Of a DNA stretch of 64,000 nucleotides, positions 1 through 7,887 are shown one piece after another. A program made the position numbers and the translations under genes. Each line of letters starts with the position of its first letter. Within the stretch, counting starts at the first letter, position 1. This DNA is from SB15 sp964639245 (lineage in GTDB: Bacteria; Chloroflexota; Anaerolineae; Aggregatilineales; J027), in contig CAZXCU010000020.1 of NCBI GenBank assembly GCA_964639245.1, forward strand, positions 1 to 64,000. The letters run 5' to 3'. The notes under the pieces were generated by a model. It was given only the letters and a program-made list of their open reading frames with translations, had not been told where the DNA came from and ran no database searches.

Positions 1-24
1 CTCGAACTCTAGTGTGATGCCTTC

Positions 25-81
25 TTCTCAAAAAACCTACCCTTGAGAACCCTCACTCCCTCCCCAAAACATTGGGGAGGG
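25..81. repeat. REP-like pair of intergenic hairpins
   Basis: Two inverted repeats sit back to back. The first is a 7-bp stem (25-31 with 43-49). The second is a perfect 10-bp stem (58-67 with 72-81) around a 4-nt loop, followed by a C/G-rich stretch. It lies just past the end of the minus-strand EcsC-like gene. It has no T tract on the minus strand, so a REP-type dispersed element is as likely as a terminator. A second copy was not found in this window, so the repeat status is inferred from its form. Confidence 0.4.
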
Positions 82-131
82 ATGCGCTAAGCGGGGTGGG
101 GTAATTTCCCTATGTGGGCTGCACCACTTTT

Positions 132-1133
132 TTACTCTGAAACGTCCTCAATCGTCTGAGTTTCTTCAAAGGTGACGGGAATTTTAACGCCTGCTTGTTT
201 GGGTGGGTTGACCATCTGCCCCGCCGATTTGACCACTTTCGCGGTTGTTTCTAACTGCTTCCATGGAAATTTGATTTTGAGTTTTTTGGTCATACCCTTG
301 AGGATTTTTTGAGAATCAAGTGAAAGTTCCTCATCGGGAATAGCGGCTTCTTCTAGTACAGTTACAAGGTCATTTTCATTTACTGTGCCACGATTTTTAA
401 AGTGATTTTTAGCCACCTTGCCGATAGCTTTGGTCGAGGTGTAATTGTAGCTGCTGCTGATGGCAACCGAAGCCACCGGAATGGCAAATTTGAGGATGCT
501 GCGCTGCAAAATTTTGAGACCAACTTTCCGTCCCAATTCTTGAATCGTTTTGAGGGTGCCTTTGCTGATGTATTTGCGAACAGCATCTTTCGTAACCGCA
601 GGACCTGAAATTTGCAACAGTCGACCAAGTGCCTCGGCGGGTGCAACACCCCCCAAAGCATAACCAAACACCAGCAGCACATCTTCCGGGTCTTCGGGGT
701 CAAGTTGAATATCATAAATCACGGCTAAATCGAGAATCAGGCGCATTTGTACCCGCGCTAGATAAACCATTTCCGCACCCACTGACCCCACAAACAATGA
801 CCATGCCAGCCCAGCCGAACTGATGGTCATGATTTCATTGGCGGAGGTTGCCACGCCGGAGACCCCGCCCGCAATTGCCGCATAACGCACCGTGACCGAA
901 ATAAGTTTGTCGGCAATTTCATCGGGGCTGAGGTCAGGATATTTTTGTTGAAAATAGGCAGCACGAGCATTGCGTTCGTAACTGCCCTTGACCATCAATA
1001 TCAGACGAAAAAACCAATCGCCGCTTTTAAATTCTTCAATCGAAAACTGCTGACTCAGTTGTTTAGCCTGCGCCAGTTCTGCTTTGACCTCAACTTCTAC
1101 CGGGTCATTTTGGATGGGCATTTCATCTGACAT
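132..1133 (-). CDS. EcsC-family-like protein
   Basis: A 333-residue protein. Its centre (about 80-145) is a glycine/alanine-rich amphipathic or hydrophobic stretch, followed by a segment reading LDLAVIYDIQLDPEDPED. This resembles the EcsC family (PF12787), where a helix ending in a YGydl-like motif precedes an acidic turn. The molecular role of EcsC proteins is unclear. It is the last gene of the minus-strand cell-wall operon, 15 nt after ddl, and its ATG has an AGGGA ribosome site 8 nt upstream. No catalytic motif was recognised. The family call is by eye and could be wrong; the gene itself is well supported by position, length and ribosome site. Confidence 0.6.
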   Translation of the reverse strand: MSDEMPIQNDPVEVEVKAELAQAKQLSQQFSIEEFKSGDWFFRLILMVKGSYERNARAAYFQQKYPDLSPDEIADKLISVTVRYAAIAGGVSGVATSANEIMTISSAGLAWSLFVGSVGAEMVYLARVQMRLILDLAVIYDIQLDPEDPEDVLLVFGYALGGVAPAEALGRLLQISGPAVTKDAVRKYISKGTLKTIQELGRKVGLKILQRSILKFAIPVASVAISSSYNYTSTKAIGKVAKNHFKNRGTVNENDLVTVLEEAAIPDEELSLDSQKILKGMTKKLKIKFPWKQLETTAKVVKSAGQMVNPPKQAGVKIPVTFEETQTIEDVSE

Positions 1134-1148
1134 GGGGGTTTTCCCTAA

Positions 1149-2345
1149 CTAAGCCATTCCCTTCATTTTAAGGCCTTTTGCCCCGCGTGAGGCAGCCAAA
1201 TCAATTAAGCCCGTTTTGTAATCATAGGTGGTGCGGCGTTTTTCGGCAGCTTCTTCTAAAGCCAGTTGAATCAATTCATCACAAATAGCGGTGGGAGAAA
1301 GCCCTTCGGCATCCCACAAATAAAAGGCAACTGAACCGGGTAGCGTGTTAATTTCATTGACCCAAAATTCATTCGTCTCCTTAGACAAAAGAAAATCTAT
1401 CCGTGCTGTACCGCGTCCGCGAATGGCTTTAAAGGCATCAATAGCGGTTTGTTTGATTTTCTGGGTCAGTTCCTCTCCCACCGGTGCGGGGATAATCCGT
1501 TCTTGGCTTTTCATCCCTGCGCCCGCTTCGCGCATGTATTTTTCTTGATAGGTCAGGAATTCATCGTAAGTGACAGGCTGTTCAAGCGTAGAGGCACGGA
1601 CATTTTCATTGCCCATCAAGGCGCAGTTAATTTCCACAAAATGATGCACCACCGCCTGTTCGACCAGAATTTGATGGTCAAGATTCGCTGCAATATCAAT
1701 GTGCAAAGCCGCTTTTTCGCGGTTATCCACACGGGCAATCCCGATGCTAGAGCCTAAGGTAAGGGGTTTGACAAACGCCGGGAAGCCAATTTCTTCGACC
1801 TGTTCCAGAATTCGTTCCCGATGTGCCAGCCATTCACGCCGACTAAAGCGGATAAATTTATCTAACACGGGGATGTTATGGGCTTTGAGAACGGTTTTGG
1901 TCATGGCTTTGTCGTTGGCAATCGCGGAGGCCAGCACCCCCGCCCCCACATAAGGGAGATTGGCGAGTTCAAACAAGCCTTGCAACGTTCCATCTTCGCC
2001 GTGTGAACCGTGAACCACCGGAAAAATCACGTCTAGCGCTTTAAAGTCATTTTTACTGAAACGTCCACTCAGGGGCGGGGTAATCATGCCCGGATAGTTG
2101 ACGCTAGGCGACAGGAGCGTTTCTTTTGTGCCAGCTAAATCGGCAATACTATCAATGGTAAAATTTTTGAGGTCGGTCAGGTTTGGCCCGGTATACCAGT
2201 AACCGTTACGGGCAATATAAATGGGGGTAATGTTGTATTTGGCGGGGTTGAGTGCTTTCATTACTTGGCTTGCGGTGACAATCGAAACATCATGTTCCAC
2301 CGAACGACTGCCAAAAATTACCCCAACATTGAGTTTACGATCCAT
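1149..2345 (-). CDS. ddl: D-alanine--D-alanine ligase
   Basis: Joins two D-alanines with ATP to give the D-Ala-D-Ala dipeptide that MurF attaches to the peptidoglycan precursor; cytoplasmic. The 398-residue product has the N-terminal Ddl fold starting VGVIFGSRSVEHDVSI, the central EDGTLQGLFELANLPYVG segment, and the ATP-grasp metal-binding end NEINTLPGSVAFYLW. Length is normal to slightly long for the family, and the C-terminal 30 residues are a tail beyond the usual end. The ATG is preceded by AAAGGAA. It lies about 50 nt after murF and 15 nt before the EcsC-like gene, all on the minus strand, consistent with one operon. Confidence 0.94.
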   Translation of the reverse strand: MDRKLNVGVIFGSRSVEHDVSIVTASQVMKALNPAKYNITPIYIARNGYWYTGPNLTDLKNFTIDSIADLAGTKETLLSPSVNYPGMITPPLSGRFSKNDFKALDVIFPVVHGSHGEDGTLQGLFELANLPYVGAGVLASAIANDKAMTKTVLKAHNIPVLDKFIRFSRREWLAHRERILEQVEEIGFPAFVKPLTLGSSIGIARVDNREKAALHIDIAANLDHQILVEQAVVHHFVEINCALMGNENVRASTLEQPVTYDEFLTYQEKYMREAGAGMKSQERIIPAPVGEELTQKIKQTAIDAFKAIRGRGTARIDFLLSKETNEFWVNEINTLPGSVAFYLWDAEGLSPTAICDELIQLALEEAAEKRRTTYDYKTGLIDLAASRGAKGLKMKGMA

Positions 2346-2395
2346 TCACAATTTCCTTTAGAAAAATCGGTGTGAGTATAGCTTATTTCGACGGG

Positions 2396-4027
2396 TTAAA
2401 AGTAGGTATCCGGCAAATCGTTGAGAAAAAGTACAGCATCCCCCGCCCGTACCTGTGATTGAAACCATTGGCGAGCCTCCTCAAAGGTATCCAGAATTTG
2501 CAACCGGGCAGGGTCAAACTGGGTGTCGCGCACGCCGCGTTGAATCGGTTCGGTCTGGCGGATTCCCACCAGAATAATATCCGTTGCGTAGTCTGGTAGT
2601 CGTTTGCCAAGGGTGTAATTTTCTTCGTCGTGGAGATGCCCCAATTCGACCATACCGGGTGTAATCACAATCCGGCGGCCTGTGTCATACAGTTTTAGCA
2701 CCTCCAGCGCACTCACCGACCCCACCGGATTGGTGCTGTAGGAGTCATCAATGACGGTAATCCCACCGGGCAAAGTCCGTGCATGGAGGCGATGCTCCGC
2801 CGGGGTTAGCGAGGCTACACGCATTCCGATTTCGGCTAAGGAGAGGCCGACATGACGGGCAGTTGCGACAGCCATCAAAATATTGGTGACGTTGTGAATT
2901 CCCACCAGCGTGGTTTGAAAAGGATGCTGTTCATGGGTTTCGCGGTCAAGCACCTCAAAAGACAGGCCATTCACCGACTGCTGAATATTCTGGGCAACAA
3001 TCCGTGCTTGCGGGAGTCCTTCCCGTGAAATAATGATGCGATGCTGCGGGTAGCCATGTTCCGCCATACTGAGAACATGCGGATTGTCGCCGTTGAAAAC
3101 CGCCAAACCATCCGGCGGGAGTCCTGCGACAATTTCATATTTGGCTTTGACGATATTTTCAATCGTGCCAAAGCGCTCCAAATGCTGCGGCCCTACCGCC
3201 GTTACCAGACTGATTTTAGGTTGGGTCAGCCGACAAATCTCAGCAATTTCACCGGGAATATATGCGCCCATCTCGGCGATGAAATAATCGTAGCCAAATT
3301 TGGGGTCAAGTTCTTGGTTGATGGCGAGTGACACCCCCATAAGCGTATTGTAACTTTTGGGGGTGGGCAACACTTTATAACGTCCGCCTAAAATATGGGC
3401 GAGATAATGTTTGGTGCTGGTTTTGCCAAAACTTCCTGTGATCCCGATGACGGTTGCGCCGCTTTGGACTAATTTATGGCGGGCTTGTTCGCGGAAACGC
3501 TGTCGCATCGCCGCTTCAACGGGATACATGAGTTGGTTGCCGATAACCAGCGCAATCGGACTGAGCAAAATGCCGATAAAACCGATAATGGCTACCGTCG
3601 ACAATTCGGCAGGGGTATCTTTTTCAATATTGCGGGTGGTGAATAAACTCCCCGCAAGAATAAAAACAATGATTACTGTGAACGATGCGCCGAGTAAACG
3701 GGTAGCACGGGGGGTACGTTTGAACTGTTTTTTGGTTTCTTTAACGGGTTCGGGACGACTCACCAGTCCGGCTACGACAATCCACAGCCCAAAATGTAGG
3801 ATAGGTTCATCGACATTCAGAATTTGCAGCCCCGCCGAAATGACTATTCCTACTAACATCGGAATCGCAATATAACGGGGAAACCATCGAGCGCGACGTT
3901 CGGCTAACCAGCGTAAAAAACGTGGCGATTGATATTCCTCAATCTGGTAATAGCGTGCCATCTGCCAGATCCGCAGCACGGCAGGCACATTCCACAATCC
4001 CATTAAAATAAGCGCAAAGGTGTGCAT
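2396..4027 (-). CDS. murF: MurF-type Mur ligase with N-terminal membrane domain
   Basis: Probable UDP-N-acetylmuramoyl-tripeptide--D-alanyl-D-alanine ligase, the last cytoplasmic ligation of peptidoglycan precursor synthesis. The 543-residue product is about 90 longer than E. coli MurF because the first roughly 170 residues form four or five hydrophobic helices (about 3-20, 52-70, 78-95, 112-130, 145-167). The Mur ligase P-loop GITGSFGKTSTK follows near residue 197, then the Mur central and C-terminal domains. Sitting directly before ddl (whose product is its substrate) and 3 nt after the hydrolase gene supports MurF over MurC/D/E or a cyanophycin-type ligase. The membrane anchor suggests the enzyme works at the membrane next to MraY; that is inference. 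Confidence 0.88.
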   Translation of the reverse strand: MHTFALILMGLWNVPAVLRIWQMARYYQIEEYQSPRFLRWLAERRARWFPRYIAIPMLVGIVISAGLQILNVDEPILHFGLWIVVAGLVSRPEPVKETKKQFKRTPRATRLLGASFTVIIVFILAGSLFTTRNIEKDTPAELSTVAIIGFIGILLSPIALVIGNQLMYPVEAAMRQRFREQARHKLVQSGATVIGITGSFGKTSTKHYLAHILGGRYKVLPTPKSYNTLMGVSLAINQELDPKFGYDYFIAEMGAYIPGEIAEICRLTQPKISLVTAVGPQHLERFGTIENIVKAKYEIVAGLPPDGLAVFNGDNPHVLSMAEHGYPQHRIIISREGLPQARIVAQNIQQSVNGLSFEVLDRETHEQHPFQTTLVGIHNVTNILMAVATARHVGLSLAEIGMRVASLTPAEHRLHARTLPGGITVIDDSYSTNPVGSVSALEVLKLYDTGRRIVITPGMVELGHLHDEENYTLGKRLPDYATDIILVGIRQTEPIQRGVRDTQFDPARLQILDTFEEARQWFQSQVRAGDAVLFLNDLPDTYF

Positions 4028-4030
4028 AGG

Positions 4031-4810
4031 CTAACTTTTAAAAAAATGGCTGACAATACGGGTAAAATCGGTGGGGCGGTCTAGGTAGGAATAGTGACCG
4101 GCCCCTTCAAACACCACCAAACCCGCGTCCGGGATGGCATCTTCTAAAATTCTGGCATCGCTGACCGGCGTATCCATATCTAACTGCCCCCAGATTAACA
4201 AGGTCGGGGCTTGAATCCGCCGTGCAAACGGGACTAAATCTTGATGAATGACCAATTTAAAGGTTGCTTCAAGCGCCCCCGCGTTCAAGTAATCGGTAGA
4301 GCCAAATTTTTGCCGAAACCATTGGCGCACGGGTGGTTCAAAGCGCTTTAAGCCCGGCAGTTGCAACAGGCTAAAAATCACTTGGCGGCTGAAAGCGTAA
4401 ATTTTCATGTTGGTGGTAGGGGCGGGTTTGACCCCCGCACTGTCCACGAGTACCAATTTTCGGACAACTTCGGGGTACTCCGCGCTGAGGAAAATGCTAA
4501 TCCTCCCGCCAAATGAATGCCCAACGAGATTTATTTTGTCGATATCCAGCGATTGAATATAGGCCAGCACAAACTGGGCATAACGCGGCACATCCCATGC
4601 TTGGGGGGGCATATCCGACATCCCAAAGCCGGGTAAATCGAGGGTATGGGTCTGAAAACCTTGATTCCCCAAGCGTTCTGCCACAGGCCACATACTTTTG
4701 ATGTTCCCGCCCCACCCGTGCAGCAGCAAAACAGGTGTTCCTTCTCCGAAAACAGTCACCCCTGTTTTTAAATTTTCAATTGTTTGGATGGTCATAATTG
4801 GGCTGGTCAT
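4031..4810 (-). CDS. alpha/beta hydrolase
   Basis: A 259-residue single-domain alpha/beta hydrolase. The oxyanion-hole motif HGWGG is at 31-35, the nucleophile elbow GHSFGG has the serine at 99, and the likely acid is the aspartate in the WGQLDMDTP segment (about 212). The catalytic histidine is H239 in GAGHYSYLDRP. There is no signal peptide, so it is cytoplasmic. Its ATG overlaps the stop of the MurA-like gene (ATGA) and it ends 3 nt before murF, so it is translationally coupled inside a cell-wall operon. The substrate cannot be read from the sequence. A role on a cell-wall or lipid ester is only suggested by context. Confidence 0.9.
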   Translation of the reverse strand: MTSPIMTIQTIENLKTGVTVFGEGTPVLLLHGWGGNIKSMWPVAERLGNQGFQTHTLDLPGFGMSDMPPQAWDVPRYAQFVLAYIQSLDIDKINLVGHSFGGRISIFLSAEYPEVVRKLVLVDSAGVKPAPTTNMKIYAFSRQVIFSLLQLPGLKRFEPPVRQWFRQKFGSTDYLNAGALEATFKLVIHQDLVPFARRIQAPTLLIWGQLDMDTPVSDARILEDAIPDAGLVVFEGAGHYSYLDRPTDFTRIVSHFFKS

Positions 4811-6069
4811 TCGGCCTGTACCTCGATTGCCGCCCCTAAGCCCTTCAATTTCTGGATGACATTTTCAAAATTACGTTCAATCAATTCAGCGCGGTCAATC
4901 GTGACCTGCCCTTCTGCACACAAGGCCGCCGCCAGCAGCGCCAACCCGATACGCACATCCGGTGTATCTAAATATTCACCCTGCAAGGGAGTCTGCCCCA
5001 CGACAATAGCACGGTGCGGGTCGCAGAGGATAATTTGTGCGCCCATCGCCTTGAGTTTGTCGGTAAACAGCAGGCGGTTGTTAAACATTTTTTCGTGGAT
5101 AAGCGTTGTCCCGTTGGCTTGGGTTGCCACAACCGTTGCCATCGCAATGAGATCGGAAGGAAAACCGGGCCAAGGGGCGGTGTCAATTTCTACATCCACA
5201 TCCTCTTGACGGCTGGAGATTTGCAAACTGCCCTGTTCATGCACATGCAGGCGGTTTTCTTCCAGCATCATCGTAATGCCCAGCCGTTCATAGACTTTTT
5301 GAATCATGCGTAAATCGGAGGGATTGACCGAACCGATGGTGATATAACCGGGGGTAATTGCGCCAATGGCGGCGACACTGGCGATTTCAATATGGTCAGG
5401 GTTGACCCGATGCGATGCCCCCGCAAGTTCACCACCGGTAATTTTAATGAGGTTGCTGCCAATTCCCTCAATGTGTGCGCCCATCTGGTTGAGCACTTGT
5501 TGCAGGGAACCCAAATGAGGTTCACAGGCGGCGTTCCGTATCAAGGTTTCTTCGCCTTGAGCCGCAGCCAACATACAAACTAAGGCGGTCGCGGTGACGC
5601 TGGCTTCGGTCAGGATAATTTCCTGTTTTTGCCAGCGCTGCGCGGTGAAAGTAATGGTTTTGCCCTGAATCTCGATGCGAATACCTAAATCACGTAGGGC
5701 GGTCAGATGGGTATGTAAACGACCAATCGATTCTTCCCATTCCAACGTAACATGGTGACGGCGGGCCAGAATCGGCGCAAGAAAGAGGATGGATGCCACC
5801 GAACGGGAAATATACCCGGCATGAATCCGCCGTTCCGTGATACGTTCGGTTTGTAGATTGAGAGAATCATCCTGCCATGTAAGAGTTGTACCAAATTCCC
5901 CCGCCATTTCGACCATGCGACGGACAGCATTGGTTCTGGGAATGTGGGTCAGCTGGACGGATTCGGATGTCAGCATAGATGCCGCAATCATTGCAATGGC
6001 TTCGTTGCTGCTGCCGCTTGGCTGGTAATGCCCTTTGAGGGGGGCTTTGCCCTGTACAATTAAACGCAA
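4807..6069 (-). CDS. MurA-family enolpyruvyl transferase-like protein with altered active site
   Basis: 420 residues, the length of MurA (UDP-GlcNAc 1-carboxyvinyltransferase), and alignable by eye along the whole EPSP-synthase-type fold. Conserved points are N22, R89 (E. coli R91), the FPSDL aspartate (D305) and the R of the IERNFE segment (R397). However, the lysine equivalent to K22 is serine (GSSNEA, S21). The loop that normally holds GGCxIGxRP reads EWEESIGR, so C115 is replaced by E113 and the loop is about one to two residues shorter. The start is TTG at 6069 with GGAGG 7 nt upstream. First gene of the wall operon. It may be a paralogue with another substrate or an inactive or regulatory copy; ordinary MurA activity is doubtful. 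Confidence 0.82.
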   Translation of the reverse strand: MRLIVQGKAPLKGHYQPSGSSNEAIAMIAASMLTSESVQLTHIPRTNAVRRMVEMAGEFGTTLTWQDDSLNLQTERITERRIHAGYISRSVASILFLAPILARRHHVTLEWEESIGRLHTHLTALRDLGIRIEIQGKTITFTAQRWQKQEIILTEASVTATALVCMLAAAQGEETLIRNAACEPHLGSLQQVLNQMGAHIEGIGSNLIKITGGELAGASHRVNPDHIEIASVAAIGAITPGYITIGSVNPSDLRMIQKVYERLGITMMLEENRLHVHEQGSLQISSRQEDVDVEIDTAPWPGFPSDLIAMATVVATQANGTTLIHEKMFNNRLLFTDKLKAMGAQIILCDPHRAIVVGQTPLQGEYLDTPDVRIGLALLAAALCAEGQVTIDRAELIERNFENVIQKLKGLGAAIEVQAE

Positions 6070-6089
6070 ACGGTCTCCTCCACAGTGAG

Positions 6090-6118
6090 ATTATTGCTTT
6101 GCCCTGCATATGCGTCAA
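6090..6118 (-). promoter_or_regulatory. sigma70-type promoter of the MurA-like/murF/ddl operon
   Basis: On the minus strand TTGACG (6113-6118) and AATAAT (6090-6095) are separated by exactly 17 nt. The predicted start of transcription lies only about 14 nt before the TTG start codon and just ahead of the GGAGG ribosome site (6077-6081), giving a very short leader. Confidence 0.65.
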
Positions 6119-6221
6119 GATTTAACGTGTCTTATCCTATTTTATCCGAACCTGATATTTTTAATTCTCTGCACACTGCGCTAACATTGGACTAATGAAA
6201 ATTCATGGTAGGGCAAACACG

Positions 6222-6665
6222 ATGGGGAATATCTGGTCAGACAAACTGCGGGATGCCATCCTCAGCAACAGTGCCATTCGGGACGGCTTGCAGGACGACG
6301 CAGCACAGCCTTTGATTGATTGGGGTTTAGAGTTGGCGGAGGCTGTCGGCGAAAAAATGAGCCAACTTCCCCCCGAACAAACTGATGCAGCCTACGACAC
6401 CTATCAGGGGGCGCTGTCTAAGCTGCTCACCCGCCTCAATTGGCTCATCACGTTTAGCCAGAAAAAAGGGGAGGACTGGACACGCAAAACCCTCGCACAA
6501 ATTAATGAGCTGTCCCAGACCCTGTTTGGCGAGCAAGCCCCCCTGTTATCTGAGGACGAAATGCTGCATATGCTTTTGGCAGAAGCAGAATCTGATAATA
6601 AAAGCCGGATTGCTCACCTCATGAAGCGTGTTTCTCCTAAAAATAATCGAGAGGATTTAGTATGA
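6222..6665 (+). CDS. small helical protein of unknown function
   Basis: Not recognised. A 147-residue acidic, predicted mostly helical, soluble protein without cysteine, signal peptide or membrane span. An upstream in-frame ATG at 6195 has no ribosome site, while the ATG at 6222 has GGTAGGG 8 nt upstream, so 6222 is preferred. Its stop overlaps the start of the phospholipase-D-like gene (ATGA), so the two are translationally coupled and probably act together. It is divergent from the cell-wall operon. Confidence 0.7.
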   Translation: MGNIWSDKLRDAILSNSAIRDGLQDDAAQPLIDWGLELAEAVGEKMSQLPPEQTDAAYDTYQGALSKLLTRLNWLITFSQKKGEDWTRKTLAQINELSQTLFGEQAPLLSEDEMLHMLLAEAESDNKSRIAHLMKRVSPKNNREDLV

Positions 6666-7828
6666 CCAAACGGCGGTCTTCAAAAAAGAAAAGTTCATCT
6701 CTCAATCGTCTGTTGTATACCATTCTGATTTTGATTCTGGCAGCAGTTGCCTATTATTTTGGGCTGCTTGAACCGGAGGAAAGCACCGACGAAGCCAATG
6801 CACCCGCCACGCCTGTTGAAGGGCAAGCACCTGCCGATGGCAGTTGGTACAGCCTGTATTTCACCAATGTCATCAATTCCAGTGATGAAAATGCTCATCA
6901 TGGTTCGGCAGCTGAACAGGCGCTGATTCAATCCATTAACAGCGCCCAAACTACGATTGATGGTGCATTGTTTGAACTTAACGCGCCAGATACCACCGCT
7001 GCCTTGGTGCAGGCATTGGGACGCGGGGTGCAGGTGCGTTTGGTGGTAGACGATGAACATGCCTTTGAAGACCCTGAATCGACCATCCAAGAAGTGATTG
7101 ATGCTGGTGGGCAAGTTCGCAATGACGAACGCGGCGCACTTATGCACAATAAATTCTTGATTATTGACGGGCAAACACTATGGACGGGTTCGATGAATTT
7201 GACCCGCAACGATATTTACAACAACAACAACCACTTCATGCAAATTCGTTCGCCCGAACTTGCCCAGAACTATCAAGCCGAATTTGAGGAAATGTTCTCG
7301 GATGGGGTGTTCAACCGTCGGGATGATTCGCGCACCCCACCCAACCCCAATTTGACGGTCAGTGGATCTCAGGTGGAAACTTATTTTGCACCTGAAAACG
7401 GGGCAGCCATTGAAAACCGCTTGGTTGAACTCATTAACGGCGCGAATACCTCGATTCGGGTGATGGCTTTTAGCTTTACCTTAGATTCGGTGGGTGGGGC
7501 GCTGGTCGATGCCTTAAATCGTGGTGTTGCGATTGAAGGTGTGTTTGAAGTGGTGGGAAGTTTGCAGGGGCAAATGCCACGGTTGGCCTGCGCGGGCGCA
7601 AATGTCCGTCAGGATGGCAACCCGGACATTCTGCACCACAAAGTCTTTATCATTGACGAACAAACAGTGGTGATGGGATCGTTTAATTTCAGCAACAGCG
7701 CCCGTGACGACAACAACGAAAATCTGCTGGTGATTAACAATCCCGATTTAGCGCAGGCATTTCTGGGTGAATGGCGCAAACTCTTTGAACAAGGGCGTGT
7801 GCCATCGGCAGAGGATTTGGCGTGTTAA
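6662..7828 (+). CDS. membrane-anchored phospholipase D-like protein
   Basis: 388 residues with two complete HxKx4D motifs: HNKFLIID near residue 161 followed by GSMN, and HHKVFIID near 325 followed by GSFN. Two motifs in one chain are the hallmark of the phospholipase D superfamily (PLD, cardiolipin synthase, some nucleases). Residues 1-17 are basic and 18-37 form one hydrophobic helix, followed by an acidic linker of about 30 residues. The catalytic domain is therefore probably tethered outside the membrane, or exported. The start overlaps the preceding gene by 4 nt and a large ATPase gene follows 59 nt later. Phospholipid and nucleic acid are both possible substrates; the sequence does not decide. 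Confidence 0.9.
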   Translation: MTKRRSSKKKSSSLNRLLYTILILILAAVAYYFGLLEPEESTDEANAPATPVEGQAPADGSWYSLYFTNVINSSDENAHHGSAAEQALIQSINSAQTTIDGALFELNAPDTTAALVQALGRGVQVRLVVDDEHAFEDPESTIQEVIDAGGQVRNDERGALMHNKFLIIDGQTLWTGSMNLTRNDIYNNNNHFMQIRSPELAQNYQAEFEEMFSDGVFNRRDDSRTPPNPNLTVSGSQVETYFAPENGAAIENRLVELINGANTSIRVMAFSFTLDSVGGALVDALNRGVAIEGVFEVVGSLQGQMPRLACAGANVRQDGNPDILHHKVFIIDEQTVVMGSFNFSNSARDDNNENLLVINNPDLAQAFLGEWRKLFEQGRVPSAEDLAC

Positions 7829-7887
7829 TTTAGAATATCTGTGCTATATTTTACCAAGCCAGATGTGTAAAGTTAGGTTAAACCTAC

